Below, piece by piece: positions 7,243 to 16,137 of a stretch of DNA of 64,000 bases. The notes under the pieces were generated by a model that ran no database searches, had not been told where the DNA came from, and saw only the letters and a program-made list of their open reading frames with translations. Origin of the DNA: an uncultured Bacteroidales bacterium (GTDB lineage Bacteria > Bacteroidota > Bacteroidia > Bacteroidales > P3). The position numbers and the translations under genes are program-made. The first letter of the stretch is position 1. Each line of letters opens with the position of its first letter. The stretch spans positions 1 to 64,000 of the forward strand of contig ONJQ01000029.1 of assembly GCA_900318175.1 (NCBI GenBank). Reading direction: 5' to 3'.

Positions 7243-9006
7243 ATGAAAAAAACACTTTCACTTACCCTGATGGCCGCAATCCTTGCGATAGGCTATGAAG
7301 CCACGGCCTGTACCAATTTCCTTTTCACAAAAGGGGCTACCAAGGATGGCAGCACCATGATTACCTATGCTGCGGACAGCCACACGCTGTATGGCGAGCT
7401 GTATTACCGCAAGGCAGCCGACTATCCGGCTGGCACGATGTTCATGCTGGTGGACTGGGACAGCGGACGCAAGCTGTTTGAAATCCCGCAGGTGGCTCAC
7501 ACCTACAGCGTGGTGGGCAACATGAACGAACACCAGTTGGCCATCGGCGAGACGACCTACGGTGGCCGCGAGGAGTGCTGGAAAGACGAGGTGAAGGGCA
7601 TCGACTACGGCTCGCTGATCTATGTGACACTGCAGCGTGCCAAGAATGCCCGCGAGGCCATCTACTGGATGACCAAGATGGTGGCAGACTATGGCTATTG
7701 CAGCGAGGGCGAGAGCTTCTCCATCAGCGACCCCAACGAGGTGTGGATTCTTGAGTTGATTGGCAAGCGCGGAGCTCCCGTGAAGGCTGACCTGGCCAAG
7801 AAACTGAAGTATAAATACACTGACGGTGCCGTGTGGGTTGCCCGCCGCATACCTGACGGCTATGTGAGCGGCCACGCCAACCAGGCCCGCATCACCCAAT
7901 TCCCCTTGGAAGGCAAGAAATTCAAGAAGGCCAAGGGCAAAGGTCTGCACACCACCATCAGCAGCGTGCACATGGACTACATCTATGAGCCCGAGGTGGA
8001 ATGCGTCTATGCCGCCGACATCATCACCTATGCCCGCGCTTGCGGCTGGTTCAACGGCAAGGACGAGGAGTTCTCCTTCTGCGACACTTACGCACCGCTC
8101 ACCTTCAGCGGCATCCGCGGCTGCGACGCCCGTGTGTACGCCATGTTCCACCGCGTGAACAGCGAGGCCCGCAAGTATGAGAAATACGCCATGGGCGACC
8201 CCAAGGCCGAGCGTATGCCCCTTTGGATTAAGCCGGACCACAAGGTGGATGTGCACGAGGTGATGAACCTGATGCGCGACCACTACGAGGGCACTGCCAT
8301 GGACATGAGCAGGGACATGGGCGCCGGCCCCTTTGCCTGCCCCTACCGTTGGCGCCCCATGGGCTTCGAGGTGGACGGCCAGAAGTACATCCACGAGCGT
8401 GCCACGTCGACCCAGCAGACAGGTTTCAGCTTTGTGGCCCAGAGCCGCAGCTGGCTGCCCAACAAGATTGGCGGCATCATCTGGTTTGGCGTTGACGACA
8501 CCTACAGCACTGTCTACTGCCCCATGTATTGCGGCATCACCAGCATCCCCGAGTGCTTCCGCGAGGGCAACGGCGACATGCTGACCTATAGCCCCACGGC
8601 AGCTTTCTGGCTGTTCAACCGCGTCACCAACTTCGTCTACAGCCGCTACAGCGACATGATTGTGGACCTGCAGAAGGTGCAGAACAACCTGGAGTCGAAC
8701 TTTATCAACGAGGTGGCCCGCTTTGACGGCAAGGCCAAGCAGAATGTGGACAACGACGAGGCTCTGGTGCACCAGCTGAACGACTTCTCCAACCGCATGG
8801 CCGAACGCATGATGAACGCTTGGAACAAGCTGGATCAGTACCTGCTGGTCAAGTATATCGACGGCAACATCAAGAAGGAGAAGGACGGCAGGTTTGAGCG
8901 CACGGAGACGGGCAACGCCGCTTTCCCGATGCAGCCGGAATACCCCGCTTGGTTCTACAAGATGATTGTCAAAGACCACGGCGACGTGATCCGCCAGGCA
9001 TTCTGA
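7243..9006 (+). CDS. Secreted C69-family dipeptidase (first of two)
   Basis: The 587-residue protein has an N-terminal signal peptide (MKKTLSLTLMAAILAIG) directly followed by the Ntn nucleophile Cys23 in ACTNFLFTKGATKDGSTM, the hallmark of peptidase family C69 (dipeptidase A, U34). Cleavage before this Cys would expose the catalytic N terminus. Other family stretches are GETTYGGREECW, IDYGSLIYVTLQRAKNAREAI and the ADYGYCSEGESFSISDPNEV block. It likely cleaves dipeptides in the periplasm. The start at 7243 is chosen because it begins the signal peptide; the upstream GTG frame lacks this logic. A paralogue lies at 49345-51042. It is followed at 71 bases by the arginase-fold gene. Confidence 0.9.
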   Translation: MKKTLSLTLMAAILAIGYEATACTNFLFTKGATKDGSTMITYAADSHTLYGELYYRKAADYPAGTMFMLVDWDSGRKLFEIPQVAHTYSVVGNMNEHQLAIGETTYGGREECWKDEVKGIDYGSLIYVTLQRAKNAREAIYWMTKMVADYGYCSEGESFSISDPNEVWILELIGKRGAPVKADLAKKLKYKYTDGAVWVARRIPDGYVSGHANQARITQFPLEGKKFKKAKGKGLHTTISSVHMDYIYEPEVECVYAADIITYARACGWFNGKDEEFSFCDTYAPLTFSGIRGCDARVYAMFHRVNSEARKYEKYAMGDPKAERMPLWIKPDHKVDVHEVMNLMRDHYEGTAMDMSRDMGAGPFACPYRWRPMGFEVDGQKYIHERATSTQQTGFSFVAQSRSWLPNKIGGIIWFGVDDTYSTVYCPMYCGITSIPECFREGNGDMLTYSPTAAFWLFNRVTNFVYSRYSDMIVDLQKVQNNLESNFINEVARFDGKAKQNVDNDEALVHQLNDFSNRMAERMMNAWNKLDQYLLVKYIDGNIKKEKDGRFERTETGNAAFPMQPEYPAWFYKMIVKDHGDVIRQAF

Positions 9007-9077
9007 TTGTGCCAATGAGTAAAAGCGTTAATACGTGAAGCGTATTCCATTTCTCACTCTTCAATTATCATTGTAAA

Positions 9078-10256
9078 ATGGCGATAGAACAATACTTATC
9101 ACCCGTACAACCAAACTCGCTGGGATACTATCCCAGCGAGTTTTCCGTAACCTTGGGGTCGCGGATGCGTACGCACACGCCCGAGGAGGGCTGCCCCGAA
9201 CTGCCCGAACAGGGGCTGGTGCTGCTGGGCGTGGGCGAGGACCGCGGGGCTGAGTGCAACGCGGGCTGCGCCGAGGCTCCCAACGAGATACGCCGTTACC
9301 TGTACCGGCTGGCCGTGCCGCACGTCAACACGGACATCGTGGATTTGGGCAACATCATCGTGGGCCAGACGGCAGAGGACACCTACTATGCCGTGTCGGA
9401 GGTTGTGTCGGAGGTGGTGTCGCGGGGCAGCACGCTGGTGCTGCTGGGCGGCAGCCAAGACCTGACTTTTGCAGCCTACAAGGGCTTCGAACGGATGAAC
9501 CGCATTATCAACATCACCTCCATCGACTCGCGCTTCGACCTGGAGAACAACGACGACATCACGTCGCGCACGTGGCTCCGCAACATCATAATGCAGAACC
9601 CCAACTTCCTTTTCTTCAGTGCCAACATAGGCTATCAGACGCATTTTGTGGGGCAGGACTATGTGCAGCTGATGGACGACCTGAAGTTTGACGCCTACAG
9701 ATTAGGCTTGGTGCAGCAGGACATGTCGCGGGCCGAGGCCCTGATCCGCAATGCCGACTTGGTGAGTGTGGATGTGGGCGCCGTCAGGCAGAGCGACGCT
9801 CCGGGCAACCTGGACCCCTCGCCACATGGTTTTTATGGCGAGGAGTATTGCCAGATGATGCGCTTTGCGGGCATGAGTACCAAGACCTGCTGTTTGGGCC
9901 TGTTTGAGGTGAACCCCCATTACGACAACCGCGGACAGACGGCCCACATGGTGGCGCAAGGCCTGTGGTATTTCATCGAGGGCTTCTTTCTGCGCAACCA
10001 CGATAACCCGCAGCTGTTCCCAGAGAATTGCAAACGCTTCTTCGTCAAGATGGAGGAGCCGGACATGGATTTGGAGTTCTACAAGAGCAAGCTCAGCGAC
10101 CGGTGGTGGGTGCACGTGCCGTGCGAGAACGAGGAGATGCAGGAGATTTACTCCAGTCAGTTGATGCTGCCCTGCACCTATGGCGACTACCTGCAAGCGC
10201 TGAAAGGCGAACTGCCTGCCCTGTGGATGAAATACTACCAGCGGCTGAACTCATGA
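9078..10256 (+). CDS. Arginase/ureohydrolase-fold protein lacking canonical metal ligands
   Basis: The 392-residue protein aligns in outline with the arginase/agmatinase/formimidoylglutamase fold: GVGEDRGAECNAGCAEAPNEIRR matches the N-terminal substrate region, VLLGGSQDLTFA the GGDH block, ITSIDSRFDLEN the DAHxD block and SVDVGAVRQSDAPG the SxDxDxxDPxxxPG block. In each block the usual Mn2+ ligands are changed (H in GGDH to Q, DAHFD to SIDSRFD, and only part of the Asp set kept in SVDVGAV). Hydrolysis of a guanidino compound is therefore doubtful. Such arginase-like proteins are found in other Bacteroidales, but their function is unknown to me. It may share a transcript with the dipeptidase gene upstream. 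Confidence 0.75.
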   Translation: MAIEQYLSPVQPNSLGYYPSEFSVTLGSRMRTHTPEEGCPELPEQGLVLLGVGEDRGAECNAGCAEAPNEIRRYLYRLAVPHVNTDIVDLGNIIVGQTAEDTYYAVSEVVSEVVSRGSTLVLLGGSQDLTFAAYKGFERMNRIINITSIDSRFDLENNDDITSRTWLRNIIMQNPNFLFFSANIGYQTHFVGQDYVQLMDDLKFDAYRLGLVQQDMSRAEALIRNADLVSVDVGAVRQSDAPGNLDPSPHGFYGEEYCQMMRFAGMSTKTCCLGLFEVNPHYDNRGQTAHMVAQGLWYFIEGFFLRNHDNPQLFPENCKRFFVKMEEPDMDLEFYKSKLSDRWWVHVPCENEEMQEIYSSQLMLPCTYGDYLQALKGELPALWMKYYQRLNS

Positions 10257-10318
10257 CAGATAGAAAAAGGTGGTTGCGCGCCCTCTGTAGGGGTATGCAA
10301 CCACCTCTATAAACCGAA

Positions 10319-10354
10319 GAAGGTGCCCCATGACTTGTGGGGCACCTTCATTTT
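10319..10354 (+). terminator. Intrinsic terminator after arginase-fold gene
   Basis: A perfect 12-bp stem (GAAGGTGCCCCA, 7-base loop) is followed by ATTTT. Confidence 0.75.
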
Positions 10355-10702
10355 CGAACTAATTGAGATAAACTTTAATTTTTACGTCTCCCATGCGGAT
10401 GTTCTGAAAACATCGGGCATACTGGAGGATGTTTTGTACAACTTCGGGTGACGGTTGTACGGTTGTGCTTGCAGTTCCAAAGGATGTACTTGTGCTGTAA
10501 TTTAAATTGTAGTCCTGCATCATACGCGCCAGTTTGAGTTGAACAATGGGTTTGTGTGTTTATCTGTTGTTTAAATAATTTCACCCATAGTAACTCAAAT
10601 CTGCCATGATTATTGTGTGGACAAATGTTAATTAACATTTATTCTTATCCGCCCATTTCTGCAACCCGGAGTCGGCATAGAACTGCCGCGTGAGATAAAT
10701 AT

Positions 10703-10751
10703 AAGGTGAAAATTGAAATAGGGTTGATTCGGCCATTTCAATTTTCACCTT
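10703..10751 (-). terminator. 17-bp inverted repeat downstream of ECF sigma gene
   Basis: AAGGTGAAAATTGAAAT and its exact reverse complement flank a 15-base loop just after the minus-strand sigma gene. It lacks a clean T-run and so may be a weak terminator or a stabilising 3-prime hairpin. Confidence 0.5.
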
Positions 10752-10767
10752 TCGATTCCTCGGCTTT

Positions 10768-11361
10768 TCAAAGCTCGATGAACATATTGTGCTCTTCAGC
10801 CAGGCGCCGCAGATTGATGATGGCGTAGCGCATGCGTCCCAAGGCGGTGTTGATGCTCACACCGGTGCGGGCGGCAATGTCCTTGAAGTCGCACTTGCCG
10901 TAGTGGCGGAGAATCACTACGCGGCGTTGTTCGGGAGGCAGCATTTTGACCAGCTTGCGGATGTTGCTGCTGGTTTGCTGGCGCATGATGCTCTGCTCGA
11001 CGTTGTCGTCGTGCAGTTGCAGTGTATCGACGATGTCGTAGTCGGGACGATTGGGCACAATGGGCATTTTGCTGTTGCGGCGGAAGTAGTCCACAATGAG
11101 GTTGTGGGCTATGCGCATGACCCAATGGATGAATTTGTTCTCGTCCTTGTAGGCGCCGCCATTGATGGTGGCCACTACTTTAAAGAAAGTGTCCTGGAAG
11201 ATGTCGTCAGCCACATCTTTGTCTTTGACGACCGAGAAGATGTAACCGTAAACCTTTGCCTGGTATCGGGCAAGGAGGACATCGAAACAGGCGGCATTGC
11301 CATCTCTATAACCCTGTATCAGCTCGTTGTCGGGGAGCGTGGTAAGTGATGCGTCTATCAT
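10768..11361 (-). CDS. ECF-type RNA polymerase sigma factor
   Basis: The 197-residue protein has sigma-70 region 2 (YGYIFSVVKDKDVADDIFQDTFFKV, about residues 38-63, and the HWVMRIAHNLIVDYFRR segment) and region 4 with a helix-turn-helix (DIAARTGVSINTALGRMRYA). The spacing fits the ECF group. No anti-sigma gene is adjacent, so it is an orphan ECF of the kind usual in Bacteroidales, and its regulon is unknown. A full promoter stands upstream on the minus strand (11441-11470). Confidence 0.92.
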   Translation of the reverse strand: MIDASLTTLPDNELIQGYRDGNAACFDVLLARYQAKVYGYIFSVVKDKDVADDIFQDTFFKVVATINGGAYKDENKFIHWVMRIAHNLIVDYFRRNSKMPIVPNRPDYDIVDTLQLHDDNVEQSIMRQQTSSNIRKLVKMLPPEQRRVVILRHYGKCDFKDIAARTGVSINTALGRMRYAIINLRRLAEEHNMFIEL

Positions 11362-11440
11362 TCTTATCGCTGTTTAATTTGTTGAACTGATAAGTCTTTT
11401 CTCGATAGTGTTCGTTTTAGTTTCTATTACTTTCAAAATG

Positions 11441-11470
11441 CAAAAATACATATTTTTTCGCAAACAGCAA
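11441..11470 (-). promoter_or_regulatory. Bacteroidetes promoter of ECF sigma gene
   Basis: On the minus strand TTG (11470-11468), 19 bases, TATTTTTG (11448-11441). The leader to the ATG at 11361 is about 75 bases. Confidence 0.7.
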
Positions 11471-11584
11471 CTTTTTCTACGTATTTTTTTTGAGTTTAGT
11501 ATGTGAAGCGCAAAAAAAATTGCACCAGCGACGACAGAAATCACTTTTTCTCGCCAGTCATCAGCCCTCACTTTCCATTACGGC

Positions 11585-12118
11585 CTATTTGCCACACCAC
11601 ATTCCGGAGAGGTCGCGTCTTGCCTCGTGCGGCACAGGCTTGGGCCCCCTGACCCACCAGCGGTATTTGAAATCCCACAAGCGGGGATCTCTGGGTGAAG
11701 TGATGAGGAGCTCTTGTTCCTGAAGCAGATGAGTGGGTGCGGCCTCGGCCACATGGATTTCGGGCAGCATGCGGATGGTGGTGCTGTCGGTGATGACTGA
11801 GATGTTGAGGTTGGAGGTCTCATCGATGAGCAGCTCCTGCTTGTACAATGTCAATCCGCCCAGCATTACTTTCAACGTGTAGGCACCCGTGGGCAGGGCG
11901 TCCACCTCGAAGAATCCCTCATCGTCGCACACGGTGCCAGCCGCCAATCGGTCTTGGACGAGGAATTGGATGGTGCAGTAGGGCTCGGGTTTCCCCGTGG
12001 TGTGGTTCGTGATGGCACCGAATACGGCCACGGTGTCCCGGACCACTGGCTGCTGTGCGCGGACGGGGACAAATGCCAGCAATATGGCAGCGGTGATGAT
12101 GACTCTATTGGCTTTCAT
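11585..12118 (-). CDS. Exported CarboxypepD_reg-like (carboxypeptidase regulatory fold) protein
   Basis: The 177-residue product begins with a signal peptide (MKANRVIITAAILLAFVPVRAQ) and holds one Ig-like carboxypeptidase-regulatory domain at about residues 30-115 (AVFGAITNHTTGKPEPYCTI to ETSNLNISVI). The pattern matches the N-terminal domain of SusC/TonB receptors and stand-alone CarboxypepD_reg proteins. The last 50 residues are not recognised. It overlaps the previous gene by 14 bases, so both are translated from one message. Confidence 0.7.
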   Translation of the reverse strand: MKANRVIITAAILLAFVPVRAQQPVVRDTVAVFGAITNHTTGKPEPYCTIQFLVQDRLAAGTVCDDEGFFEVDALPTGAYTLKVMLGGLTLYKQELLIDETSNLNISVITDSTTIRMLPEIHVAEAAPTHLLQEQELLITSPRDPRLWDFKYRWWVRGPKPVPHEARRDLSGMWCGK

Positions 12119-13406
12119 TGGAATGTATTTTTTCTAATTTTTCCATCAACAAGCGCAGGGGGAGCGTGTCGATGACCACGCTGTTGTACTGGCCCCAATA
12201 GTCGGCGTTGTAGTAGCTACCGCCGAAGGCCGCCCCTATGGGCATAGGCATTGCGCTCAGCGTGTCGCCCTCATAGATGGTGGAATCATGCGTCGAGAAG
12301 TCGGTCAGCACCCAGTCGGTACACAGCTGCCAGGTCTCGCTTTTGTCATCATGGTTTCTGTTATGCGCAGCGAGGCGGTAGACTTTGTAATTATAGTAGC
12401 GGGTCAGGGTGTAATGCCCGTCGCGCACGTCGTAGTTCCATCGTGACGAGTCTGCTTCGACTGTGAGGCGGTTGTAGAAGATGTTGGCCCACACCTCCTC
12501 GGCTCTGGGCCGTCGACTCTTGGGGGGCATTGCCGACACAATCTTCACTATGGCCAAGTCTTTCTTGCGGATGATATATTCGCCCCGCAGCGATTTAATC
12601 GGGATGTCAAAGCGCAGCTGATAGAACGTCTCGCCGTTGTCCTCAAACTCCTTGATGGGGGCGAAACGGATATTTTTCAGCATGTATTTGGACAGAAGGT
12701 AATTGGCATGAGGCGTGTAGACGGGGTCGAAAAACTCCTCGTTGTCGGCGTACTCCATCATCCTGTTGGTTCCGCTTTCCAGACCTGTTTTCTCCTTGAC
12801 CAGTTTGCGGTCGTAGACCAGCAGTCGGTGTTTGAGCAGCGTCTTATAGTCCGACTCCAGCTCGCGCTCTTCGGTGCTGAAACGGAAGGCCGTCTTGTCG
12901 TCGAAGTGGGCGTAGCCGACGCGTTCCAACAACATCACTGCTTCGTCAAAGAGGAACAACTCGCCTTCCACGGCTCGCCAATCGCGGTAGAAGTAGGTGG
13001 ATTTCGAGGCCTCTTGGTGATAGTTCTGGGAGATTCTTGCCACTGCCGCACTCAGCATGCTCCGTGCGTTTTTGAAGTCGGACACCTTCACCTCCTTCAG
13101 CACCACCATGCTCTCCGTAAGCTCTATTTTGTGGGTACTGCTCAGCTTCTCCACGGTTGTCTCCAAGGTATTGTAGCCCACCGAGCGTATCATTATCGTG
13201 TCGTTACGGTTCTCGACGGGCACTTTCATTATATATTCGCCTGCATCGTTGCATGTGACCCCTTTCGAGGTCCCTTTCAGTTGAATGGTGGCGTATGGGA
13301 CGCCCTTCTTATTGCAGACCACATGTCCTTTGAGAAGTATAAAATCCGTCTGTCCCCACGCCAAGGCGGGTAGTAGCAATAGCAGAGCGGCGATAATCTT
13401 CTTCAT
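12105..13406 (-). CDS. Exported protein with N-terminal CarboxypepD_reg-like domain, unknown role
   Basis: From the ATG at 13406 the 433-residue product starts with a signal peptide (MKKIIAALLLLLPALAWGQ). A carboxypeptidase-regulatory-like domain follows (LKGHVVCNKKGVPYATIQL to the VVLKEVKVSD end, about residues 24-105). The remaining 320 residues are rich in Tyr, Arg and Asp, with YFYRDWRAVEGELFLFDEAV and repeated YYNYKVYR-type strands, as in DUF5686-like outer-membrane-associated proteins. The upstream longer frame is discarded because the -7 box at 13431-13438 lies inside it. Function is unknown; envelope location is inferred from the signal peptide. Confidence 0.72.
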   Translation of the reverse strand: MKKIIAALLLLLPALAWGQTDFILLKGHVVCNKKGVPYATIQLKGTSKGVTCNDAGEYIMKVPVENRNDTIMIRSVGYNTLETTVEKLSSTHKIELTESMVVLKEVKVSDFKNARSMLSAAVARISQNYHQEASKSTYFYRDWRAVEGELFLFDEAVMLLERVGYAHFDDKTAFRFSTEERELESDYKTLLKHRLLVYDRKLVKEKTGLESGTNRMMEYADNEEFFDPVYTPHANYLLSKYMLKNIRFAPIKEFEDNGETFYQLRFDIPIKSLRGEYIIRKKDLAIVKIVSAMPPKSRRPRAEEVWANIFYNRLTVEADSSRWNYDVRDGHYTLTRYYNYKVYRLAAHNRNHDDKSETWQLCTDWVLTDFSTHDSTIYEGDTLSAMPMPIGAAFGGSYYNADYWGQYNSVVIDTLPLRLLMEKLEKIHSNESQ

Positions 13407-13430
13407 GTTGTTCTCACATGTTTCAGACTG

Positions 13431-13438
13431 CAAAAGTA
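13431..13438 (-). promoter_or_regulatory. Bacteroidetes -7 promoter element for the CarboxypepD pair
   Basis: The minus strand reads TACTTTTG 25 bases before the ATG at 13406. This decides the start of the gene. Confidence 0.6.
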
Positions 13439-13644
13439 CGACTTTTTTTTCATATCTCATTATTTTTTTTTGAGGGGCTTGAAAAAGCGTTTTCCCCTAC
13501 TATTTTGACCCCGAAATTCATCATTTTCGGCACCAAAATTGTGGGACGAATGACTTTTTTAAGACCAATTAAGTGGCATTTTGTCCCCGAAACACCCCAA
13601 AACACCCCATTTCGTCACTTTTTTTGCATGGCGTCACGTTTATT

Positions 13645-13674
13645 TTGTCACATCCCGAAACATGCGTATTTTTG
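13645..13674 (+). promoter_or_regulatory. Bacteroidetes promoter of the SGNH-like gene
   Basis: TTG (13645-13647), 19 bases, TATTTTTG (13667-13674), about 100 bases before the ATG at 13772. Confidence 0.6.
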
Positions 13675-13771
13675 CATCGGATTTCAGGCTGGAAAGAGGC
13701 CGCTTTCTGCGCCGCCCAGACCACCTCCTGTAGCCCACAATGCAAACACCCTTATTGACACAATACGTACC

Positions 13772-14443
13772 ATGAACTACAGCATCCTTTCAAGCATGAT
13801 TCAGTCAGGAATCAATGGGGCCAAGAAGGCCAAGAGTATCAGCCGGGGCGGTGCTTCGTCCACCAATACCGAGGGCAGTGCCAAGCCCAAGACACATATA
13901 TTGCGTATCGGCGTCCATGTGGACCGCCACAACCGCTGGCTTGACCGCCGACTGAGAGGGGTGAAGAAGGATGATTTGGTGGTACTCGAATACGGGGGCA
14001 ATTATTGCAACTTCGATTGGGCCGCCATCTCGTCCAATCCCGACATCGACCATCGCCCACTGTTGAGCTTTGGCCAGTTTCGTGAGTTTTACGCCAACGC
14101 CATCACCAAGTGTCAAGCCATCGGTGCGCGTGTGGCTTTGCTCACCCTGCCCACCCTGCTGCCGCAGCGCTATTTCGACCTTGTGAGTCGCAACCTCAAT
14201 CGCGACAACCTCAAACAATGGATGGGTGGCGACGTATGCTCCCTCAGCCGTTGGAACGAACAATACAATGAAGAAATCCTCAGCCTGGCGGCGCAGTACC
14301 AAGTGCCTGTCATCGACATCAACCCCTCATTCCTCCGGCACCACTTCCTTGAGGATTGTTATTCGGACGATGGCATGCGCCCCAACAATATCGGCCATAC
14401 CGTGATAGCCGAGTTGGTGGCCGACTGGGAACGCCGGCATTAA
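13772..14443 (+). CDS. Degenerate SGNH/GDSL-hydrolase-like protein
   Basis: The 223-residue product matches the second part of Bacteroidales SGNH hydrolases: VVLEYGGNYCNFDWAAIS (block III), a middle region ARVALLTLPTLLPQRYF, and DDGMRPNNIGHTVIAE (block V). However, the GDS nucleophile block is absent from the N terminus, where ILRIGVHVDRHNRWLDRRL follows a low-complexity start. In block III the usual Asp after GGN is Tyr, and in block V the catalytic His of DGxHPN is Arg. It is therefore a pseudoenzyme or a decaying gene. The start at 13772 follows the promoter at 13645-13674. It meets the next gene tail to tail with a 4-base overlap. Confidence 0.65.
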   Translation: MNYSILSSMIQSGINGAKKAKSISRGGASSTNTEGSAKPKTHILRIGVHVDRHNRWLDRRLRGVKKDDLVVLEYGGNYCNFDWAAISSNPDIDHRPLLSFGQFREFYANAITKCQAIGARVALLTLPTLLPQRYFDLVSRNLNRDNLKQWMGGDVCSLSRWNEQYNEEILSLAAQYQVPVIDINPSFLRHHFLEDCYSDDGMRPNNIGHTVIAELVADWERRH

Positions 14444-15273
14444 TGTGCCGCTGGCGAGAAACAGCTGGTCTTGCAAAGGTAATAGGGGTGCGAGAAAAGC
14501 ACCTGATCCGAACGCTCGGGAGTAATAAACAGGTTGGCTGCGGCCGCATCGGCACGGCGGCTGCGCAGCACTTCAATCACCTCTCCGAAAGTGTATCCGC
14601 TGAAGTGCACAGGTCTCTCCACAAAGAGGCTGAACCTCATCATCATCTCCACCTCAAGTCCTGTCCACACATTGTCGCGATAGAAACTGAAAGGCGGGTT
14701 GTCGCTCAGTGTGGCCACCTCAATGGGGTGCCCCTTCAGCTTCTCTAAGTTCTCAATGGTGGGCATCTGCACCGTGTCCACCTGCTCGTTGCACCACCGT
14801 TCCATCATATCGTCCAATGTTCCATCCGACTTAATCTGCACCAGAAAGTCGTTGAACTGGTGGCACAGCTTCTCATCCTTCATGTTGAAGGCCACAGCCA
14901 CGTCAAAGCCTCCCGGCAGGTTGAAATCCACCGCCATGCCATGTTTCTCCATGTTCAGTGTGGCCAGCACAACCGTGTCTATAATGGCGCATTCGGCTTT
15001 GCCATCCTTCACCACCGCAAAGAGCTCCGTGGGAGTCTCACAGCGGATAAGAGTGATATTGGAGAAGTTGTGAGTGTCGCTGAGCAGCACATCGCTCGTG
15101 CTGCTGTTTATCACGGCCACCGAGTGCCCTTCAAGGTCTTCCAGGCAGCCGAACCCTGCCACCGTGGCGGGTGCTTCGGGTTCAGTGTTATTGCAGCCTG
15201 TCAGCGTTGCCCCGGCAAGGGCAATGAGGAGGAAACAGGCCAACCTCCAAAAGTGTAAGCATCTGTTCAGCAT
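14440..15273 (-). CDS. Lipoprotein with solute-binding family 3 domains, C-terminally short
   Basis: The 277-residue product is a predicted lipoprotein (lipobox LTGC at about residues 24-27) followed by a complete family-3 solute-binding domain (about residues 40-165: LEDLEGHSVAVINSSTSDVL to DDMMERWCNEQ). A second one begins at LEKLKGHPIEVATLSDNPPF but ends after YYLCKTSCFSPAAH, roughly half way. Tandem family-3 proteins of Bacteroidales are usually longer, so the gene looks truncated at the point where it meets the degenerate SGNH gene. The longer frame upstream of 15273 would destroy the signal peptide. The ligand is unknown, probably an amino acid or similar small polar solute. Confidence 0.7.
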   Translation of the reverse strand: MLNRCLHFWRLACFLLIALAGATLTGCNNTEPEAPATVAGFGCLEDLEGHSVAVINSSTSDVLLSDTHNFSNITLIRCETPTELFAVVKDGKAECAIIDTVVLATLNMEKHGMAVDFNLPGGFDVAVAFNMKDEKLCHQFNDFLVQIKSDGTLDDMMERWCNEQVDTVQMPTIENLEKLKGHPIEVATLSDNPPFSFYRDNVWTGLEVEMMMRFSLFVERPVHFSGYTFGEVIEVLRSRRADAAAANLFITPERSDQVLFSHPYYLCKTSCFSPAAH

Positions 15274-15354
15274 AGTATTATTGGCACGAAGCCTTTTTAT
15301 TCTTTTTCGCAAAAATACACCTTTTTTTTGGATTAGCCACACTTTCCCCCCATC

Positions 15355-15831
15355 TTATTCTTCCACCAGGCGGAACCTCACCCGCCAAGTGCCTTCGTTA
15401 TAGTCGTGGCTGATGATTTTGAAGTGGGGTATCTCCCGTGTGTTTGTCACGTGGTCGCCCGCGCAGGCGCACACGTCATAGTTGCCAATGCGCACCAGCC
15501 GCAATGTCTCCGAGGCGTCGGCGGGCAGCTTGCTCAGGTCCACCTCCGGGGGCAGGTTGTCGCGGGTGGCGTATTCCACCGTCACATCCACATGCTGCCC
15601 TATCACCTCGTTCACCTTGTCCTCTATGGCCTGCACCTGCTCCGCCGTGGGAGCGGTGGGCAGCTGGTAGTCGCACTTGCTTTTCTTGCGTTCGATGTGG
15701 GCATTGCGCGACCGCGGGCAGCCAAACATCCGCACCATGGTTTGGTTCAAAATATGCTCCGCCGTATGCATCGGCGGGTACTCCTGCTTGTTATGCTCGT
15801 TAAGAATAGGTTCTTGTTCCATATAATGCAA
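15355..15831 (-). CDS. AlaX-like tRNA-editing domain protein
   Basis: The 158-residue product is a free-standing second-additional-domain (SAD) protein as in alanyl/threonyl-tRNA synthetase editing. Zinc ligands are visible as HTAEH (residues 22-26) and the C-x3-H of CAGDHV near residue 123. These enzymes hydrolyse Ser- or Gly-mischarged tRNA. It is shorter than canonical AlaX (about 210-240 residues) and lacks the N-terminal glycine-rich part. A start at 15822 is nearly as good. It stands alone on the minus strand. Confidence 0.75.
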   Translation of the reverse strand: MHYMEQEPILNEHNKQEYPPMHTAEHILNQTMVRMFGCPRSRNAHIERKKSKCDYQLPTAPTAEQVQAIEDKVNEVIGQHVDVTVEYATRDNLPPEVDLSKLPADASETLRLVRIGNYDVCACAGDHVTNTREIPHFKIISHDYNEGTWRVRFRLVEE

Positions 15832-15915
15832 CTCATTAATTAATTGTTAATTGTCAAGTTGGTGATGGGCTATCGTCTGCCGCCATGCTGTCATCACCAG
15901 TGCCCCATCCCGTTC

Positions 15916-16137
15916 TCATGCTTGTCTATGATTATCCGCCACTACCTCGCGCCCTGTTATCCTGTTGGGGTCGAATCCCACCTCCTCAATCCAAGTGTTC
16001 TCCTTCAGCAAATTGGCCTTTGCGGTGGCAAAGTCCTCTCCTGTGGCAAAGCCCAGCAGCTGGCAATTCTCAGCCTCCTGGTCCTCATTCGGCGGAATAG
16101 TTCTGCCCTCATGCGTATAGAACACAAACTCTTTCAT
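15916..16137 (-). CDS. Small conserved hypothetical protein
   Basis: The 73-residue product (start MKEFVFYTHEGRTIPP) resembles a class of small Bacteroidales proteins with an N-terminal FYTxEGxTxxP, a central CQLLGFATGEDFATAKANL and a C-terminal cluster. No domain name or function is known to me. The ATG at 16137 is chosen as the one that begins this conserved pattern; in-frame ATGs at 16149 and 16182 extend it. It lies 82 bases downstream of the ackA stop on the same strand and may be cotranscribed. Confidence 0.6.
   Translation of the reverse strand: MKEFVFYTHEGRTIPPNEDQEAENCQLLGFATGEDFATAKANLLKENTWIEEVGFDPNRITGREVVADNHRQA

Larger units (their letters stand above)
10257..10767. other. Intergenic region between convergent genes with three hairpins
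   Basis: No gene is supported. The region holds a 10-bp hairpin at 10268-10306 (AGGTGGTTGC/GCAACCACCT), the terminator at 10319-10354, an AT-rich stretch without recognisable structure at 10360-10700, and the 17-bp inverted repeat at 10703-10751 near the end of the sigma-factor gene. Confidence 0.6.

Noticed and set aside
7258..9015. Long open frame on the minus strand opposite the first C69 dipeptidase
   Set aside because: It mirrors the codon structure of a clear plus-strand gene and shows no family pattern of its own. The same holds for the plus-strand frame 49315-51117 opposite the second dipeptidase.
10375..10638. 87-codon minus-strand frame
   Set aside because: No ribosome-site logic, no family pattern, and composition like non-coding DNA between two hairpins.
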